Positions 1 to 11,599 of a stretch of DNA of 64,000 bases are shown one piece after another (the stretch's first letter is position 1; the number at the start of each line of letters is the position of its first letter). This stretch comes from Galaxea fascicularis. Lineage: Eukaryota > Cnidaria > Anthozoa > Scleractinia > Euphylliidae. Under the pieces are notes generated by a model, which made no database searches, had not been told where the DNA came from, and worked only from the letters and a program-made list of their open reading frames with translations. The stretch lies in NCBI GenBank assembly GCA_948470475.1, contig OX419335.1:32607280-32671279 (forward strand), given 5' to 3'. The position numbers and the translations under genes were made by a program.

Positions 1-132
1 TGAACATAACTATAATATGCTTATTTTAAGAAAACATTATTCACTGATTAACGAGAGCAATATTTGTCACTTGATTTCAGGTCACATAGACAACATAATA
101 CTAATTATGTTATCTTACATGTGTTTTAACAG

Positions 133-2183
133 CAACGATACATGATAAGCGCTCTCCAAGAGCATGCAAGAAAGGCTACACAACCAGCAGATGCAGCATT
201 GGTAGAAATGACTGCAAACTATTTGCAAGCATGCCACCTGATTTTTGAGAAGGGGATACTGAGTCATCTCACAATAACAGAGCGATACCAACAAGTACTT
301 GAAAATATCAAAAAGGGATTTTCATTCTTTACAGACTGGTCATTAAGCCATCAAAGAACAGGTACTGTAAGTGTATCACTTTAATTATGATCCAATGTTT
401 TCACTCCGTATCTTGACACTCTGCAGTTTGAAGTACTGACACTAAGAACTCTCTTGTTTTATTACACTCATCATTCATGACTGGATCATTTCAAATTTTG
501 TACTTAATTATGAAAACCGAACTTGATAAGACAGTAAGTTGTGAATAATTACCTTTAGTTGTTGGTGTTCACTTCTTTGAATGTCTCATTTTAATAACTA
601 GTACATAATATATTTCTTTCCCTCAGTTTATCAGAACAATAGCAACAAAGAAAGACAGAAAAAGTTTTTGGCATGGCAGGTATAAGTTCTGTAATTTCAC
701 ACATATTATGTATTTAGGGTGACAAATGATAAAATATTTGAACCACAACAAAATGTATGCAAATCAATTTTAGGCAAAATCACCCCCAAATTTAAAATAA
801 ATTAGCATTCTCAGTTGAACTTGCAATACTCAGCACAACAACAGTGAGTTATGCATAGCTCATGTACATAACATGTTTCTGAATTAATAGTGAAAAGGTT
901 TTTTAGGTTAAGGTAGCTGGTAAGATAATGCCTGGCCCGAAACCAGGATTTTTTTATGAGGTCAGATGCACAAGTTTATGGTAAGGGGGGAGGGGGGTTA
1001 TGGGTGGGGGGAATGGTTGCCTGAGACTGCATTTCAAGCAATTTGAAGGGGCTAATTCAACTTGTTTTTAATTATTTGTTGATCAACAAGAGTGTGGATC
1101 ACCAGAGCCTGGGAGGGGGACAAGCCCACCCATTGCACCCTCCCTATGGGCCTGATTGCAGACAAAATTTATTATCATGCATAATGATAAAGTAAGTTAT
1201 TTCGTTTCTTTATATTGCAGACCTGGGATCTAATGAGAATTATGGTGTATGGTTTCACACAATTTTGTACCTGGTTTGTGGAAATACATCCTGGGTATTT
1301 TATAGCCCCTCTAAGGATCAATGGCAGTGGCATTGAGTCCATCTTCAGTTTATTCAAGTTCTGTGCCGCAGGCAACCTCTCTGCAAACAACTATGGCTCA
1401 ATTAGAGGACGGGTCATCACTGGCAAAGAAGTAGTCTCAAACAGTAACTCTGAGAGGGGATACCGTGACGATAGAATACTTGTCTCTGGCAATCTGCAGC
1501 AGAGTGAGACATCTGCTGGATCAAGAGTGGCATATTCTGTCCGAGTGGTGTTTGACCCATTTGGTTTGGACAGGGTTAAAGAATTTCGTTTCTCTTACAA
1601 CCTCTGCCAGTCTTCAATTGGTGGACGACAAGGAAGCAATGCCTGCACCCTGATTGCTCTACTTGTGGGTTATCGTTTTGTCGCATCAAGCTTACCACAG
1701 TTAACAAGAAGTACCTTACCGAGTTTGTGGTTTGAAGCTGTCACTTTTGGAATGCTTCAGGGTAATGCAATCCATGATGTGCTCTTTGATGGACAACCTA
1801 TAAACCTGGATGTAGAAGATGCAGTTGAGTGCTGTGGAGATGATCTTCATATCTCCAGCTATGAAGAATCCATTGGATATGACTTGCGGTTGGGAGACTT
1901 ATCACCCTTGGTGGCCACTTTGGAAGACAGAGCTTCTTTTAGGAAGAATCAGACAGCTGTTCTGATTAACAATGACATGACTGTTGCATTGCTTCTCTGG
2001 GAAACAGGAGAATGCGCTATTATTGACTCTCACGCACATGGAAATTATGGTGCTGTAATCAGTTGTGTCCCACCTGGTCAGATAAACACAATAGTTTCCT
2101 GGCTGGCCAAAATGGTCTTAAAATACTTTAACAGAGTTTTGGGACTTTGCACTCTCACTTTTGTCTCTTATGACTGTACATAA
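133..2183 (+). CDS. Transposase-derived protein with C-terminal cysteine-peptidase-like domain (5' partial)
   Basis: Three exons join in one frame: 133-361, 627-679 and 1221-2183, all with AG acceptors and GT donors. The first exon starts behind an intron, so the gene begins before the window; 414 residues are visible. The middle part has a motif GSGIESIFSLFKF followed by AANLS/NNYGS-like residues, resembling the acidic 'S..E..FS..R' region near the end of P-element/THAP-type DDE transposases. The C-terminal part carries GRQGSNACTLIAL, which looks like a nucleophilic Cys motif, and IDSHAHG about 140 residues later. Cys then Asp-x-His is the order of ubiquitin-specific peptidases of the C76 type and of papain-like folds. 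Such transposase-plus-peptidase proteins are frequent in cnidarian gene sets, from general knowledge. Function and domestication status are unknown; it may be a mobile-element gene. Confidence 0.6.
985..1011 (+). other. G-run cluster (possible G-quadruplex) in intron
   Basis: Four runs of three or more G occur within 27 bases, separated by 1 to 4 bases, in the intron 680-1220. The runs are on the coding strand, so they would also be in the pre-mRNA. Confidence 0.4.
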
Positions 2184-3063
2184 GACCAAGGCAAATGAAT
2201 TGGTTATCTTTGACACTGTTGAAAAAACTTGTAGCACGTTCTTTTTATTGTGATACATAAAAGATGTATGATTTTCATGAACGTTGCGCCTGTGGCTGTG
2301 CACAGATTAAACATTTCAGCGATGAGTAAAGGTAAAGGAACAAGGGGGAATCCTTAAATAATTTTGGGGGGGGGCTGGAAAGGCTAGGGGTTCTAAAATG
2401 ATGGAGGAATTTGATGATGGTTAGGATCGCAATAAGGATCACAATTCATTGTACACATGTATTGGGATTCTGTGAAGAACATAAAAAAGGAATGTTACTG
2501 GTAACATTTAATGTATCTATATTAAAGATTGATTTCACCACAAAAGTATTGATTTATTGTATTGAATTTCACTACAAGTCTTTTTGTATATACTCCGTGT
2601 GACATAAATCTAATCTATTCTTCATTAATGTACCAGTCAATTCCAAAACCACTCATCCCCCCCCCCCCCCCGGGCAACCCCCGGGCATACAAACATATTA
2701 CTACAGCAGTATACGATTATCGCAAATTAGCAAATAGTCTGCGGGTAGACGCCTCCTACTTCCTTCATTGCACGTTGAAGTGTATGTAATATGCATTGAT
2801 AGGTGATGGTACGTGTAAACTTATCGGCAACGGACGAATTTCTTTTAGCGCCAGGCATTGTAAAAATTTAAAAGGATAACTCCGCTATTTTAACTAACCT
2901 TGTTGCTGCAATTTACGTCTAAATCCATCAAAAAGGAATAATTATTGATTGGTTTAAGCGCCTACATTGAGAAACGGGAGAAACATCCATCGAGTTCGCT
3001 CTGCAGTCCTGGGGACGATTCGAGCAGTTACCTAGGTTACCGGTTGCATGTACTTATTAACAT
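2184..3063. other. Intergenic region
   Basis: No supported gene was seen. It holds a G run near 2370 and a C run near 2660-2675. The last 250 bases before the next ATG should include the promoter of the 3064 gene; no clear TATA box was recognised. Confidence 0.5.
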
Positions 3064-4440
3064 ATGACAACAATGGCCACTCCATGTGAAATAGTTTTCA
3101 TTGACGAATGCAACTTTGTAAATGATGGCACGAAGTTTTTCATTGACGAGGGAGACGAACCGGATGACGAAGAGGAATACGAAATTTCTGAAACAGATTC
3201 AAGCGACTTTTCGAACGAATTCTCAGAGCAAGAAGATACTTCGTCATCCGAAGAGGAATCGCCAATTCCCACCAATGTTTCAGGTCGGCGTCGGAAAAAA
3301 TGTACGAAAAAGCAAGCTGCCAAAAAAAACCGTGGAAAACAAGCAGCAGATAAGAAAGGGAAAGTTGGAGGGAAGAAAAATAAGTTCCTGACAAAAGCGG
3401 AACTTGACGAGCTTACCGATAAATTAAAAGACAAAAGACCCGTCTGTTGGTCTTTTGTTTCCGAGAAACTTGGTAAGCAGCCCGTGATAAATCACTCCGA
3501 AGCACATCGTTATGTCATTGAATATATACTTGATAAACGCTACTCTGAACTTCGCCATTTCGTAGATCACATGTATTCCAGTTACATGAAGCTTATTGGC
3601 GAAATTGAAAATGAAGCTAAAACCGACAGAAAAGCCCTTTTAACGATGCGCTGGACCAACAGTTTAGACACCGTCCTCGAGTCCGATGTATGCCAGTCCG
3701 TGTATGCCGGATTACCTGACAACTATTCTACTACCAGAATTATAAGAGCAGTAACAGGTATTATTCACGCACTAGTTTATGACTTTGCCCAAACCAAGTC
3801 CTTCAGTTTTTCCCAGCCAGTCGATACAAGTTTCAGTGTAACACCCGAGGATGATGTTGCACTGTATAGAATTTCAGGAGCGGCACTTTGTCAGATGATA
3901 AAACTCAGAAAGGACACACTATCAGGCAAAGAAGGCAGCAGGGAGTTGACATCGGAGAGAAGGACACAGATGGAGTGTGAATTAGAGATTCTGTTAAGTT
4001 TAAGAGAGAACGACAAACGTCATCTTCCCAGTGCCTTACATTTACTCGATGAAGGGTTTTTGACGTACGTGAAGGAAGAACTTTTACAGTTTGTAAGAGA
4101 GGCAGACATGAATATTAGAGAGTTTGTGAACGAAAGCAAGTTGAAGAGACACAAAAATAACTTTTTGGAGGTGGTTCACTACAACGTGTACAATGACGAG
4201 GAGTTGTTGAAAACTTTCAACTGGTCAGTAGAAAAATGTGGAGTGTCAAGGGAAATGTGCAGTACAGAAACTATCAAAAAAGTGTTTAGTGACATGCTAC
4301 ACAAGCTGTGCCATACCAGAACTAAGGAATTCTTTCGGAGTAAAATTGAAAGAGACTTGGCAGCATCTGGGAAAGTCGTTGACGCAGATCAGTCCCTGAG
4401 GGACAATCTAAAGACATACAGTGTTTTAAAAAAGCGATAG
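3064..4440 (+). CDS. Intronless 458-residue protein, acidic and lysine-rich N-terminus, transposon-related appearance
   Basis: A single uninterrupted ORF of 458 codons. Residues 20-65 are strongly acidic and Ser-rich; residues 75-110 are Lys/Arg-rich and could act as a nuclear localisation signal. The rest is predicted helical. A segment around residues 270-350 reads ALYRISGAALCQ, then about 60 residues on LLDEGFLTYVKEELLQFV. This spacing resembles the 'YIAGYV ... GGL..PS..L' C-terminal region of P-element/Kolobok-like transposases, but the usual Cys pairs are missing. I do not recognise a named family. The ORF follows the transposase/peptidase gene on the same strand, so the two could be parts of one two-gene element. 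The start is the first ATG; a second in-frame ATG lies three codons on. Confidence 0.6.
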   Translation: MTTMATPCEIVFIDECNFVNDGTKFFIDEGDEPDDEEEYEISETDSSDFSNEFSEQEDTSSSEEESPIPTNVSGRRRKKCTKKQAAKKNRGKQAADKKGKVGGKKNKFLTKAELDELTDKLKDKRPVCWSFVSEKLGKQPVINHSEAHRYVIEYILDKRYSELRHFVDHMYSSYMKLIGEIENEAKTDRKALLTMRWTNSLDTVLESDVCQSVYAGLPDNYSTTRIIRAVTGIIHALVYDFAQTKSFSFSQPVDTSFSVTPEDDVALYRISGAALCQMIKLRKDTLSGKEGSRELTSERRTQMECELEILLSLRENDKRHLPSALHLLDEGFLTYVKEELLQFVREADMNIREFVNESKLKRHKNNFLEVVHYNVYNDEELLKTFNWSVEKCGVSREMCSTETIKKVFSDMLHKLCHTRTKEFFRSKIERDLAASGKVVDADQSLRDNLKTYSVLKKR

Positions 4441-7267
4441 GATTAATCAGACATGTACGTTGTTCACCAAGCATGATTTCAAGATGGTTGGATATTGGCC
4501 AAGTTCTTTCTGTTTTTGTGTGGAAGAATATGAAGGCAAGGTTGATAAAAACATGAAAAAACCGCGGCCTATATCCAGCTATTTTGTCCAAGATTTATTA
4601 TGTAACCGAAACAATATAGTATTTACTTTGTTCCCGGACAAAGCTAGCCTGTTTCAGGTGTTCAGATAGTGGAGAGACTGGCATGAAATGAAGAGCAGAA
4701 GAAGTTCAATCTTTGGTCTGCAGTATTTTTCTACCTGGACTCTACTTTCTCAATACCCGGAACAGACTAGGACAATGCAGGAACTCATCAGTCTTGCCTG
4801 CTTGGGAAGCCAGCCTGTCAGAACACAGGATTCATTTCACCTCGAGGATTTAGACTGTAGAAATTAACAATTATTCCATGAGTCCAAATGGTCTCTCACT
4901 AAACAGCTCATGTATGTCTTTTTGATTGTCACACCTATGGGATGAGATTGCCAGTGTCAAAGTAATGTTGCTGGGCTTGAGAAAAACCTAATTCCAGATT
5001 ATCCTTTACACAAGCAGCTCTCTTACACAAAGAGGGGGGGGGGGGTGGGGAGAGGAAAGGTGACAGATGAACTGCCAAAATCATTGATTGTGTACACATA
5101 CATTAGATTTCAGATTTTTTTCAGATTTTCAGATTTTTTTGTTCTTATGCACTATTTACAAAATATAAAGATCAATTGAAAAGATTAAATCATTACCTTG
5201 GCCAAACCACCGTAACTAGCACCTGATGGTTTGTTTTAATGTAAGTTTTGTTTTAACGTAAGTTCATACTTCAGTGCACTCAGACCCACCTACAGCTGGC
5301 TTCCCAAGGAAATTTATAGCCGCAAACAGGTGGCTGCAGATCAAAGGTGAATAATTACACTATTACAATTTTGATATGGGTAAGAAAAAATATCCTGGAC
5401 AAGTGCACAGTTGCAAACAAGTTCATGCCCATACAGTAGACCAGGAAACATTTATTGCGAGATGCTCCCTGTGTTGGCCCTTACATAATGATATTTCCCA
5501 ACTGCTTCTTAAAATAATTGGATTAGAATGCGGGTAAAAGAGAAGTCTGTGCCACAGATGAAATTAAACTCTGGTTAAGTCCATCTGTGAAATAGTGTTG
5601 AAATCTTTGTAACAGGCACTCACCCACCTGTGTAACAGGATTTGAGTATGCACCATTTTGAACTTTTTAACCAATATAAACATCTCATGAATTTATTCAG
5701 TCACAATTTGTAAACAAAGACAAAGGACTGTACACGGTCAGGGAGCTTAACAAGTTTCCTCTCAAACTTTGATTTGAAGAACAATGTTCTATTTTCACTC
5801 TAAATCATTCTTAACTGGTTCATTATTTTAAAAGACAGAAGATGGGTCAGTCAAGACCTCTTAGATGGTTCAAAAATATCGAGACAGATTTAGGCAGTCA
5901 TCCCATATTAAATAAGCAATGCATCAGGCATCAATATTCTGCCAAAAAATATCTAAATACAAACTACTGTAAGTTATGACATTATTTTAGTACTTACATG
6001 TAGTACACTTTTGGCTTACAAGTGTTTAAAATTATCTGCACACATAATGGCAACACATTTGTAAAGGATTTGGTGCCAAATTTGTGAGAGATATTGCAGC
6101 AGGATCATGTGGAAATAAAACGTTAGTTATCGTATTAAGTAAATAAAACGCAGACGGAGTTACCATACTATCACATTTATTCCAAAAGATTAGCAACAAC
6201 AATAAGCTGAAGTTTAAAATACCTCTTTTGATGCTGATCGGTTGTCGCTGATCGTTTGTCCAGTGAAGGTGGTAAAAAAACAAAATTTCTGTCTGGCGGG
6301 AAAAGATGTGCTCCACTATATTGCAGAGTCCTGGTAATGTCCTTGAGAAAAATACTGGAGAACCTAGCATTTACTTCTTCCACTTTCGACCAATAATACG
6401 TCCACACTTGCCTGGCGTCTCCGGCTCCTTTTACTGTAATTTTTCACGGTTTATATTAAAGACCTGTTTGTGTAGAAGATTTATCCTGTTACTGTGGCAT
6501 GTCCGCCATCCAAATAGAAGAATTGAACGAAATTAAAAAAGTGTGGAAACTCTCGTCTTCCGAGGACCGGCCGCCGCTGCTTAACCAGTCCTACTCTCCT
6601 ATTTTCAAATCCAACAGAAACGTTTCACGCGGTGGCTTTAACTATATTTTACCGTTGATTTTAAAGGATCCAATTAACTAGAAGTTTTTTCCATTTACTT
6701 TGGTAATAATGTTCTTAGCTGAAGCAGGATAATTTAACCATATGAACGTCACATTGCTCCACTTTGGCCGCCATTTTTTTTTGGATGAAAGCGAGTCTTC
6801 CGGAAGTCTACTACTTCGCCGGAAGTCAATTAGGTAACCGGAAACTGTTTTCGCATGGTCCGCGTAGTTCTAAAAATAACTTTTTTGCAATTAAGATATC
6901 CCAAAGGCCTGACTGGGAGACTCCCTCTCTGTCCTATTATGGCTCTTGGTTTCACTAAACAACCTCCTTCTTATCAATCCGGCCTTTTCTTTCATTTCTC
7001 TGCTCAGACCAAATGGGATAGTCAAACCGCGTTAGCGTACACGAATAATAAGTTCCTTATACAACGTACCGCTTACTAGGTTAATCGCAGATTCGTTGTC
7101 CTGGGGCCTGCAAGATTTTGCCACGTCGAGGTTGTGCAGTACAAATATACGTGTACTTACCTACCACTGTTTTGTCTACTGTAGAAAATTGCAGCCAGCT
7201 TGTTTGTCTTTGATTCTTTAGGACCACAAGGAACTCCAGTTACCTGCATTCTTTCACAGAGATAAAC
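4441..7267. other. Intergenic region with repeat debris
   Basis: No complete gene was found. Near 4650-4680 the wording 'gtttcaggtgttcagatagtgg' type sequence resembles an abundant coral dispersed repeat (from memory, not searched). G-rich runs lie near 5033-5055 and T-rich 'cagatttt' repeats near 5106-5140. A GGCCGCCAT motif sits at about 6765. The stretch just before 7268 should carry the reticulocalbin A promoter and 5' UTR. Confidence 0.4.
6177..6437 (-). other. Possible coding exon on minus strand (unrecognised)
   Basis: An open frame reads from a candidate acceptor (ATTACAG) at about 6438 down to a stop at 6177. The translation looks protein-like (for example VWTYYWSKVEEVNARFSS and HLFPPDRNFVF), with a possible GT donor near 6216. 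No start codon or flanking exons were identified, and the acceptor lacks a good pyrimidine tract. It could be a real exon of an unfound gene, a decayed fragment, or chance. Confidence 0.2.
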
Positions 7268-10200
7268 ATGGAAGGGGTTTTGTATGCAGCCTTCTCTGCG
7301 CTTCTTATCAGCAACTGCATTTGTGCAACTACCACCGGAAGAGATAGACCAAAGCCACATGAACCAACTCTCTCGGAGAAGGATCATACAGAGAACGGAG
7401 AGCACAGCCCAGAATACGACCATGAGGCCTTTCTTGGTGACATGAAAGATGAATACGACGAACTGCAGCCTGAAGAAGCAAAAAAGCGCTTGAAGCTTCT
7501 GGTCAGGAGAGTGGATTCCAATGAAGACGGCCTCGTTACTGAAGAGGAACTAACTAACTGGGTTAAGTCCGTGTTCAACAAAAGGCTAGCGGAGGGAGTA
7601 GTGGAAGATGCGAAGACGAAAGATACAGACAACGACGGGAAAATAACGTGGGATGAATTCTCAAAGACCTCGTACGGTACAGAAGAATTAGAAGACTCGG
7701 CAGATGAGGAAACCAAGAAGATGTTGAGCACTGACAAGAGGAGATTTGACACTGCCGACAAGGATAAAGATGGGGCCTTGACTAAGGAGGAATTTGTTCA
7801 CTTCATGCATCCCGAGTCATCCCCAGAGATGGGAGATATTCACGTTCTGGAAACTATCGAAGGTTAGTACTTTGTAGTTATAAATGAAAATGTTGGAAAT
7901 TCGTTTCTAGAAGTGAAAGTATGCGCACTCAGCTGCAGATAGCTTTCAAAGAAATGCATTATTTACCGCTGAGTAAATGTTGTGAATTAGCTTTCACTTA
8001 GTTACATTAACAGGATTGGTGTTGGTTTCCTCTTATTCAAATTAACTGCGTATTGCACTTCTTATCACTTGTGGGAAAAGGCCTTACAATTTCAATTTTA
8101 TGATGCTCGTCCTCTTTAATTTTCTTTGTAAAAAATGTGCTTCAGTGAGCCAGGTTTGTCTGAGTTATGTTAATTACTGAAATTCTTTGGCCAGTTTTCC
8201 TTTTAAGCAAAACTAATATTTTCTTTAAATTACACAACGTGGAACTACAAATAAACTCAACAAAGGAAATTTTGGGACAAAGAATCCATGGATTTCCAGT
8301 ATTTTTAATAGGTGAAGAGAGACAAGAGACAAAGTTAAAATTCACTCAGGTCTGATGTTGAGCCATACAAAACCTGTCTGGCCTTTTTGCTTGGGACAGC
8401 TGAATTAATATTCACAGATGTTATTAAATGAATACCAAGGAAGGAATGTTTTGGTGGGGTCATTATTCATTTCTAACCCCACCAAAACATTCCTTCCTTG
8501 GTATTCATTTAATAATATTTGTGAATTTCTTGAATGTTGTTTCTCTGAAACACTAACATTCAAGAAATCTGTTTTGCCTTCTCAATAATAAAATTGTTTT
8601 ACTTGTAAACTACATTTTGCTTCTCCTTCAAGTTGAATTGTTTCATATTATCTTGTACGAAAGCCTCATATCTTCAGTGAAAACAATAATCTGTGTTTTC
8701 ATTTTCATTATTCATTATTCATTACACATGTGTTTCTCTGCTACTTGAAAATTGCAACCTGAATTATTTAGTGGAATTGGTTAACTGAGAGACAAACATT
8801 TCATGCCCATTTCATGTAAACTTGGTTTTGATCCCCCCCAAACATCACGATGCAGTTCCAGAAAATAGCCACACTGCCCCCACAGAAGGTTAATGAAAAT
8901 TCCAAAAAGTTGGTGGGTGGGGGTGGGGGAGGGGGAGGGGGGAAGGGAAGCAAACATTTTTAAAGAAAAGTATGGAGCTTAATTGGAATTTCCAGAGGGG
9001 TGGGGGGGGGGAATGGATATTTATGGATATATTGAACTGTTTTATTTCTGGAAGGATCATTTCTTAGATACTCAGGTGATCCTTTAAAAAACTAGCTGCT
9101 TAAAAAACTGAAAATAGAACAGTACTATATTAATTTGTTTTTTGTTTAGTTGAGTTTTCCCATTTCATTGAACCCCTAAGGTTAGTAAGTAGGCAAAACA
9201 ATTACCATTATCTAATCCCACAGTTAATCGTTTAATTATGATCTTCCTTCTGTAAAACAAGAGCTTTCTTTTTAAAATATGCCAGGAGAAAGTATTTGTC
9301 CAGAATTTGGTGGTACTGTTGTATGAATATGTCAAATGGCTACTTAGACCTTATTAAAAATAAAATTCCTGTTCAGTGTATTCACACATGTGAATAGCCT
9401 TTGTAATAACACCTCAAGGTGTTATGAGTACTTAATCAGTCTGTTTATTGAAATAAACAATGTTTACATAGAGAAATGTGTGTAGTATTTCCTCCACCTT
9501 GTTACCCTCATCACAGCTACTCAAGCTACCTTTTAGTTTTACTTTCTATGCTGTGATGCTTTGTGTTCGACAACATTATTGAAGTAGCTGTATACGAATC
9601 GTGAATATTTAGATTAGAAGGAAACCCAACCAGTAATTTTGGAATTTCTCCTGACCAATCTTTTTTTTTTGTAATCAAGATATTGATCGTGACAAGGATG
9701 GTTATATCAGTTTGGATGAATTCCTGGGTGACTACCGTGATCCTGAAGATGCTGAAGCTGATGAGCCTGAATGGGTAAAAGAAGAAACTAAGAAGTTTAA
9801 AGAGGAATATGATAAGAATAAGGATGGCAAACTTGACAAAGATGAGGTGAGTATGTTCAACTCTTTAGACTGACTTACTGATTTTTTATCTTGTGCTAAA
9901 TAATAAACAACTGCACAGCAAAGTGCAATTCAGTATCTTTGATTTTAATGCTAAAACTTAAGAATTTTATCAACAGATGTTGATACCAGTTTAACAAAAT
10001 ATTAATATCCCAACAAGAAAAGTAGTCCTCACTAATTTTGGTGGAAATCTTGACTTTCATGTGAATGGTCACTCTTAAGGATTTCATCCAAAGACTCATG
10101 TTTAGAGCACCACCACAGGGAGTATTGCTGAGTTAGCTTTCATTGAGATCATCACTTCTTGTACTGTCTAACCAACCACCTAAAATGGTCTGCTCTGTAG

Positions 10201-10519
10201 CTGTGTACTGTTGAACAGTTTTGTCACACTTAACTTTGTTTGGAGTATCATTCATAGGCTGTTAGACAGTGAGGGTGAAAATGATGAGTTCTCCCTTACT
10301 TTCTACATCTGTTTTGTGTTTTTACAGGTCAAGCTTTGGATTCTACCTGAGACTGATCACATGATGGCCCAAGAAGAAGCACGCCATCTGATAACAACTG
10401 CTGATGAAAATAAAGATGGCAAACTCAGTGAAGAAGAGATTGTAAACAACCATGAAACTTTTGTTGGTAGTGAAGCAACAGACTATGGCCGTGCATTGCC
10501 AAAACATGATGAACTTTAG
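7268..10519 (+). CDS. Reticulocalbin/calumenin family ER Ca2+-binding protein, paralogue A
   Basis: Exons 7268-7862, 9680-9846 and 10328-10519 join in frame to 317 residues. Residues 1 to about 21 form a signal peptide. An acidic YDHEAFLG segment follows, which is typical of the CREC family. Six canonical EF-hand loops are visible: DSNEDGLVTEEE, DTDNDGKITWDE, DKDKDGALTKEE, DRDKDGYISLDE, DKNKDGKLDKDE and DENKDGKLSEEE. The protein ends KHDEL, an ER-retrieval signal as in reticulocalbin. Expected role: low-affinity Ca2+ binding and chaperone-like work in the ER lumen. Intron phases are 1 and 0; the second intron is absent in paralogue B (28267-30616). The ATG starts directly before the signal peptide. 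The family call is strong; the exact orthologue (RCN1, RCN3 or CALU) is not decided. Confidence 0.93.
8411..8526. repeat. Long near-perfect inverted repeat (hairpin/MITE-like)
   Basis: The arms 8421-8460 and 8476-8515 are perfect reverse complements over 40 bases, with a 15-base loop. Weaker pairing extends outward to about 8411 and 8526. It lies in intron 1 of reticulocalbin A. Identical arms suggest a young foldback element or recent arm homogenisation. Confidence 0.85.
8525..8568. repeat. Second inverted repeat directly after the first
   Basis: The 14-base arms 8525-8538 and 8555-8568 are perfect reverse complements; the loop contains a smaller TTTC/GAAA pairing. It touches the end of the preceding hairpin. 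Confidence 0.75.
8911..8950 (+). other. G-rich tract, strong G-quadruplex potential, in intron 1 of reticulocalbin A
   Basis: At least five runs of three to six G occur in about 40 bases with single-base spacers (T or A), on the coding strand. Another G-rich run is at 8996-9011. Confidence 0.5.
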
Positions 10520-10603
10520 AAACTTGTGTTAAGTTTTAATACTTTTATCTCCAAAGAAAACCGTTGTTTTGATAAATTATAATGTTCATCGTACTGATAT
10601 TTG

Positions 10604-10760
10604 TGGAATGTTATTGTGTCTCATTTAAAAAGCCAATCACGCATGAGAAAACTAAACCACAAACAGTAACGGTAATCAGTTTGAGGTTTCATGTTGCTTC
10701 TGTTTGTTTGCTATACAATGGGAATGTCAAAATCAAATCTAGTGTTCACAGTTTTTGGAT
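10604..10760 (+). repeat. Dispersed repeat, copy 1 (second copy at 44916)
   Basis: This stretch matches 44916-45078 clearly, both beginning tggaatgttattgtgt and ending near gtttttgga, with a shared core AAACTAAACCACAAAC. It starts about 85 bases after the reticulocalbin A stop and may lie in its 3' UTR. Confidence 0.7.
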
Positions 10761-10775
10761 TTGCAGAGTACAGTT

Positions 10776-10840
10776 AGAAGAAAGAATATATTTTGCCAGA
10801 AATCAAAATTTGATTTCAAGCAAAGTATATTCTTTCTTCT
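10776..10840. repeat. 65-base near-perfect hairpin
   Basis: The arms beginning AGAAGAAAGAATATA and ending TATATTCTTTCTTCT pair along almost their whole length, with an inner GAAATCAAA/TTTGATTTC stem and only a base or two of loop. The size is pre-miRNA-like, but the near absence of a loop argues for a foldback repeat. Confidence 0.6.
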
Positions 10841-11599
10841 GTTTAATAGGAAGAAAAAGACATCTCTTTTCTTGCTTTTCAAATATATTTTACCTTCTGA
10901 AAAGGGTGACAAGATGAGATGTCGCTTATTAGAGTTGCTCGAACATTTTGTGGCATGGAGTTTGAAATACCTCAGAAGTGTTTTGACGAAAGAAAGAAGA
11001 AAGTTGTAATTACAGTCATACCAAAATTCCTTTTTCTGTTGAGTCATTGTGCTTGAGACTTGTAAAACTGCATGGGATTCATCAATTGTAGAAATAGAAG
11101 GGTGTGTGATTTAAACTACGTGACTGGGCACCCTTGATGTTTCCTGGGCTGTGCTTTTCAATTTCTCAAGGCAAAGGCAGGTTCTGTGTCCAGAGTTAAC
11201 AGAGAGATAAAGCATGACGTTTACGGCCAACGGCCAAAGGGAAACGGCAGGCTCTTGCTCATCATAAAAGCGTGAAAATTCTCTCATTTTAACTTGTCTC
11301 GTTCCTTTGAGAAGTTGCTTGATATCTGGAGCTAACAGGACAGAAATGAGCTAATATCAAGCCTTCTTGGCAAAACCCTAATTTCACTCCGACGTTTGGT
11401 GTTTGGCGTAAACGTCATGCTTAACCTCTCTAACAAGTGCTAATACTCAGATCGTCTAGTCAGAACCTTGACAATGGCTCCTTTTTAAAGCCCACTTATT
11501 GTTATGAATATCCATCTTCTCCTTGCTATTTTCAGCTTGATCAAAAAGATAGCTCAGAAGAATAAAGGGAGTAGCCTTGAAAGCTTCCTAATTGGCAAT

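Noticed and set aside
10582..11047. ORFs on both strands downstream of reticulocalbin A
   Set aside because: They arise from the dispersed repeat and the AT-rich hairpin; the mirror-image ORFs on both strands reflect the palindrome.
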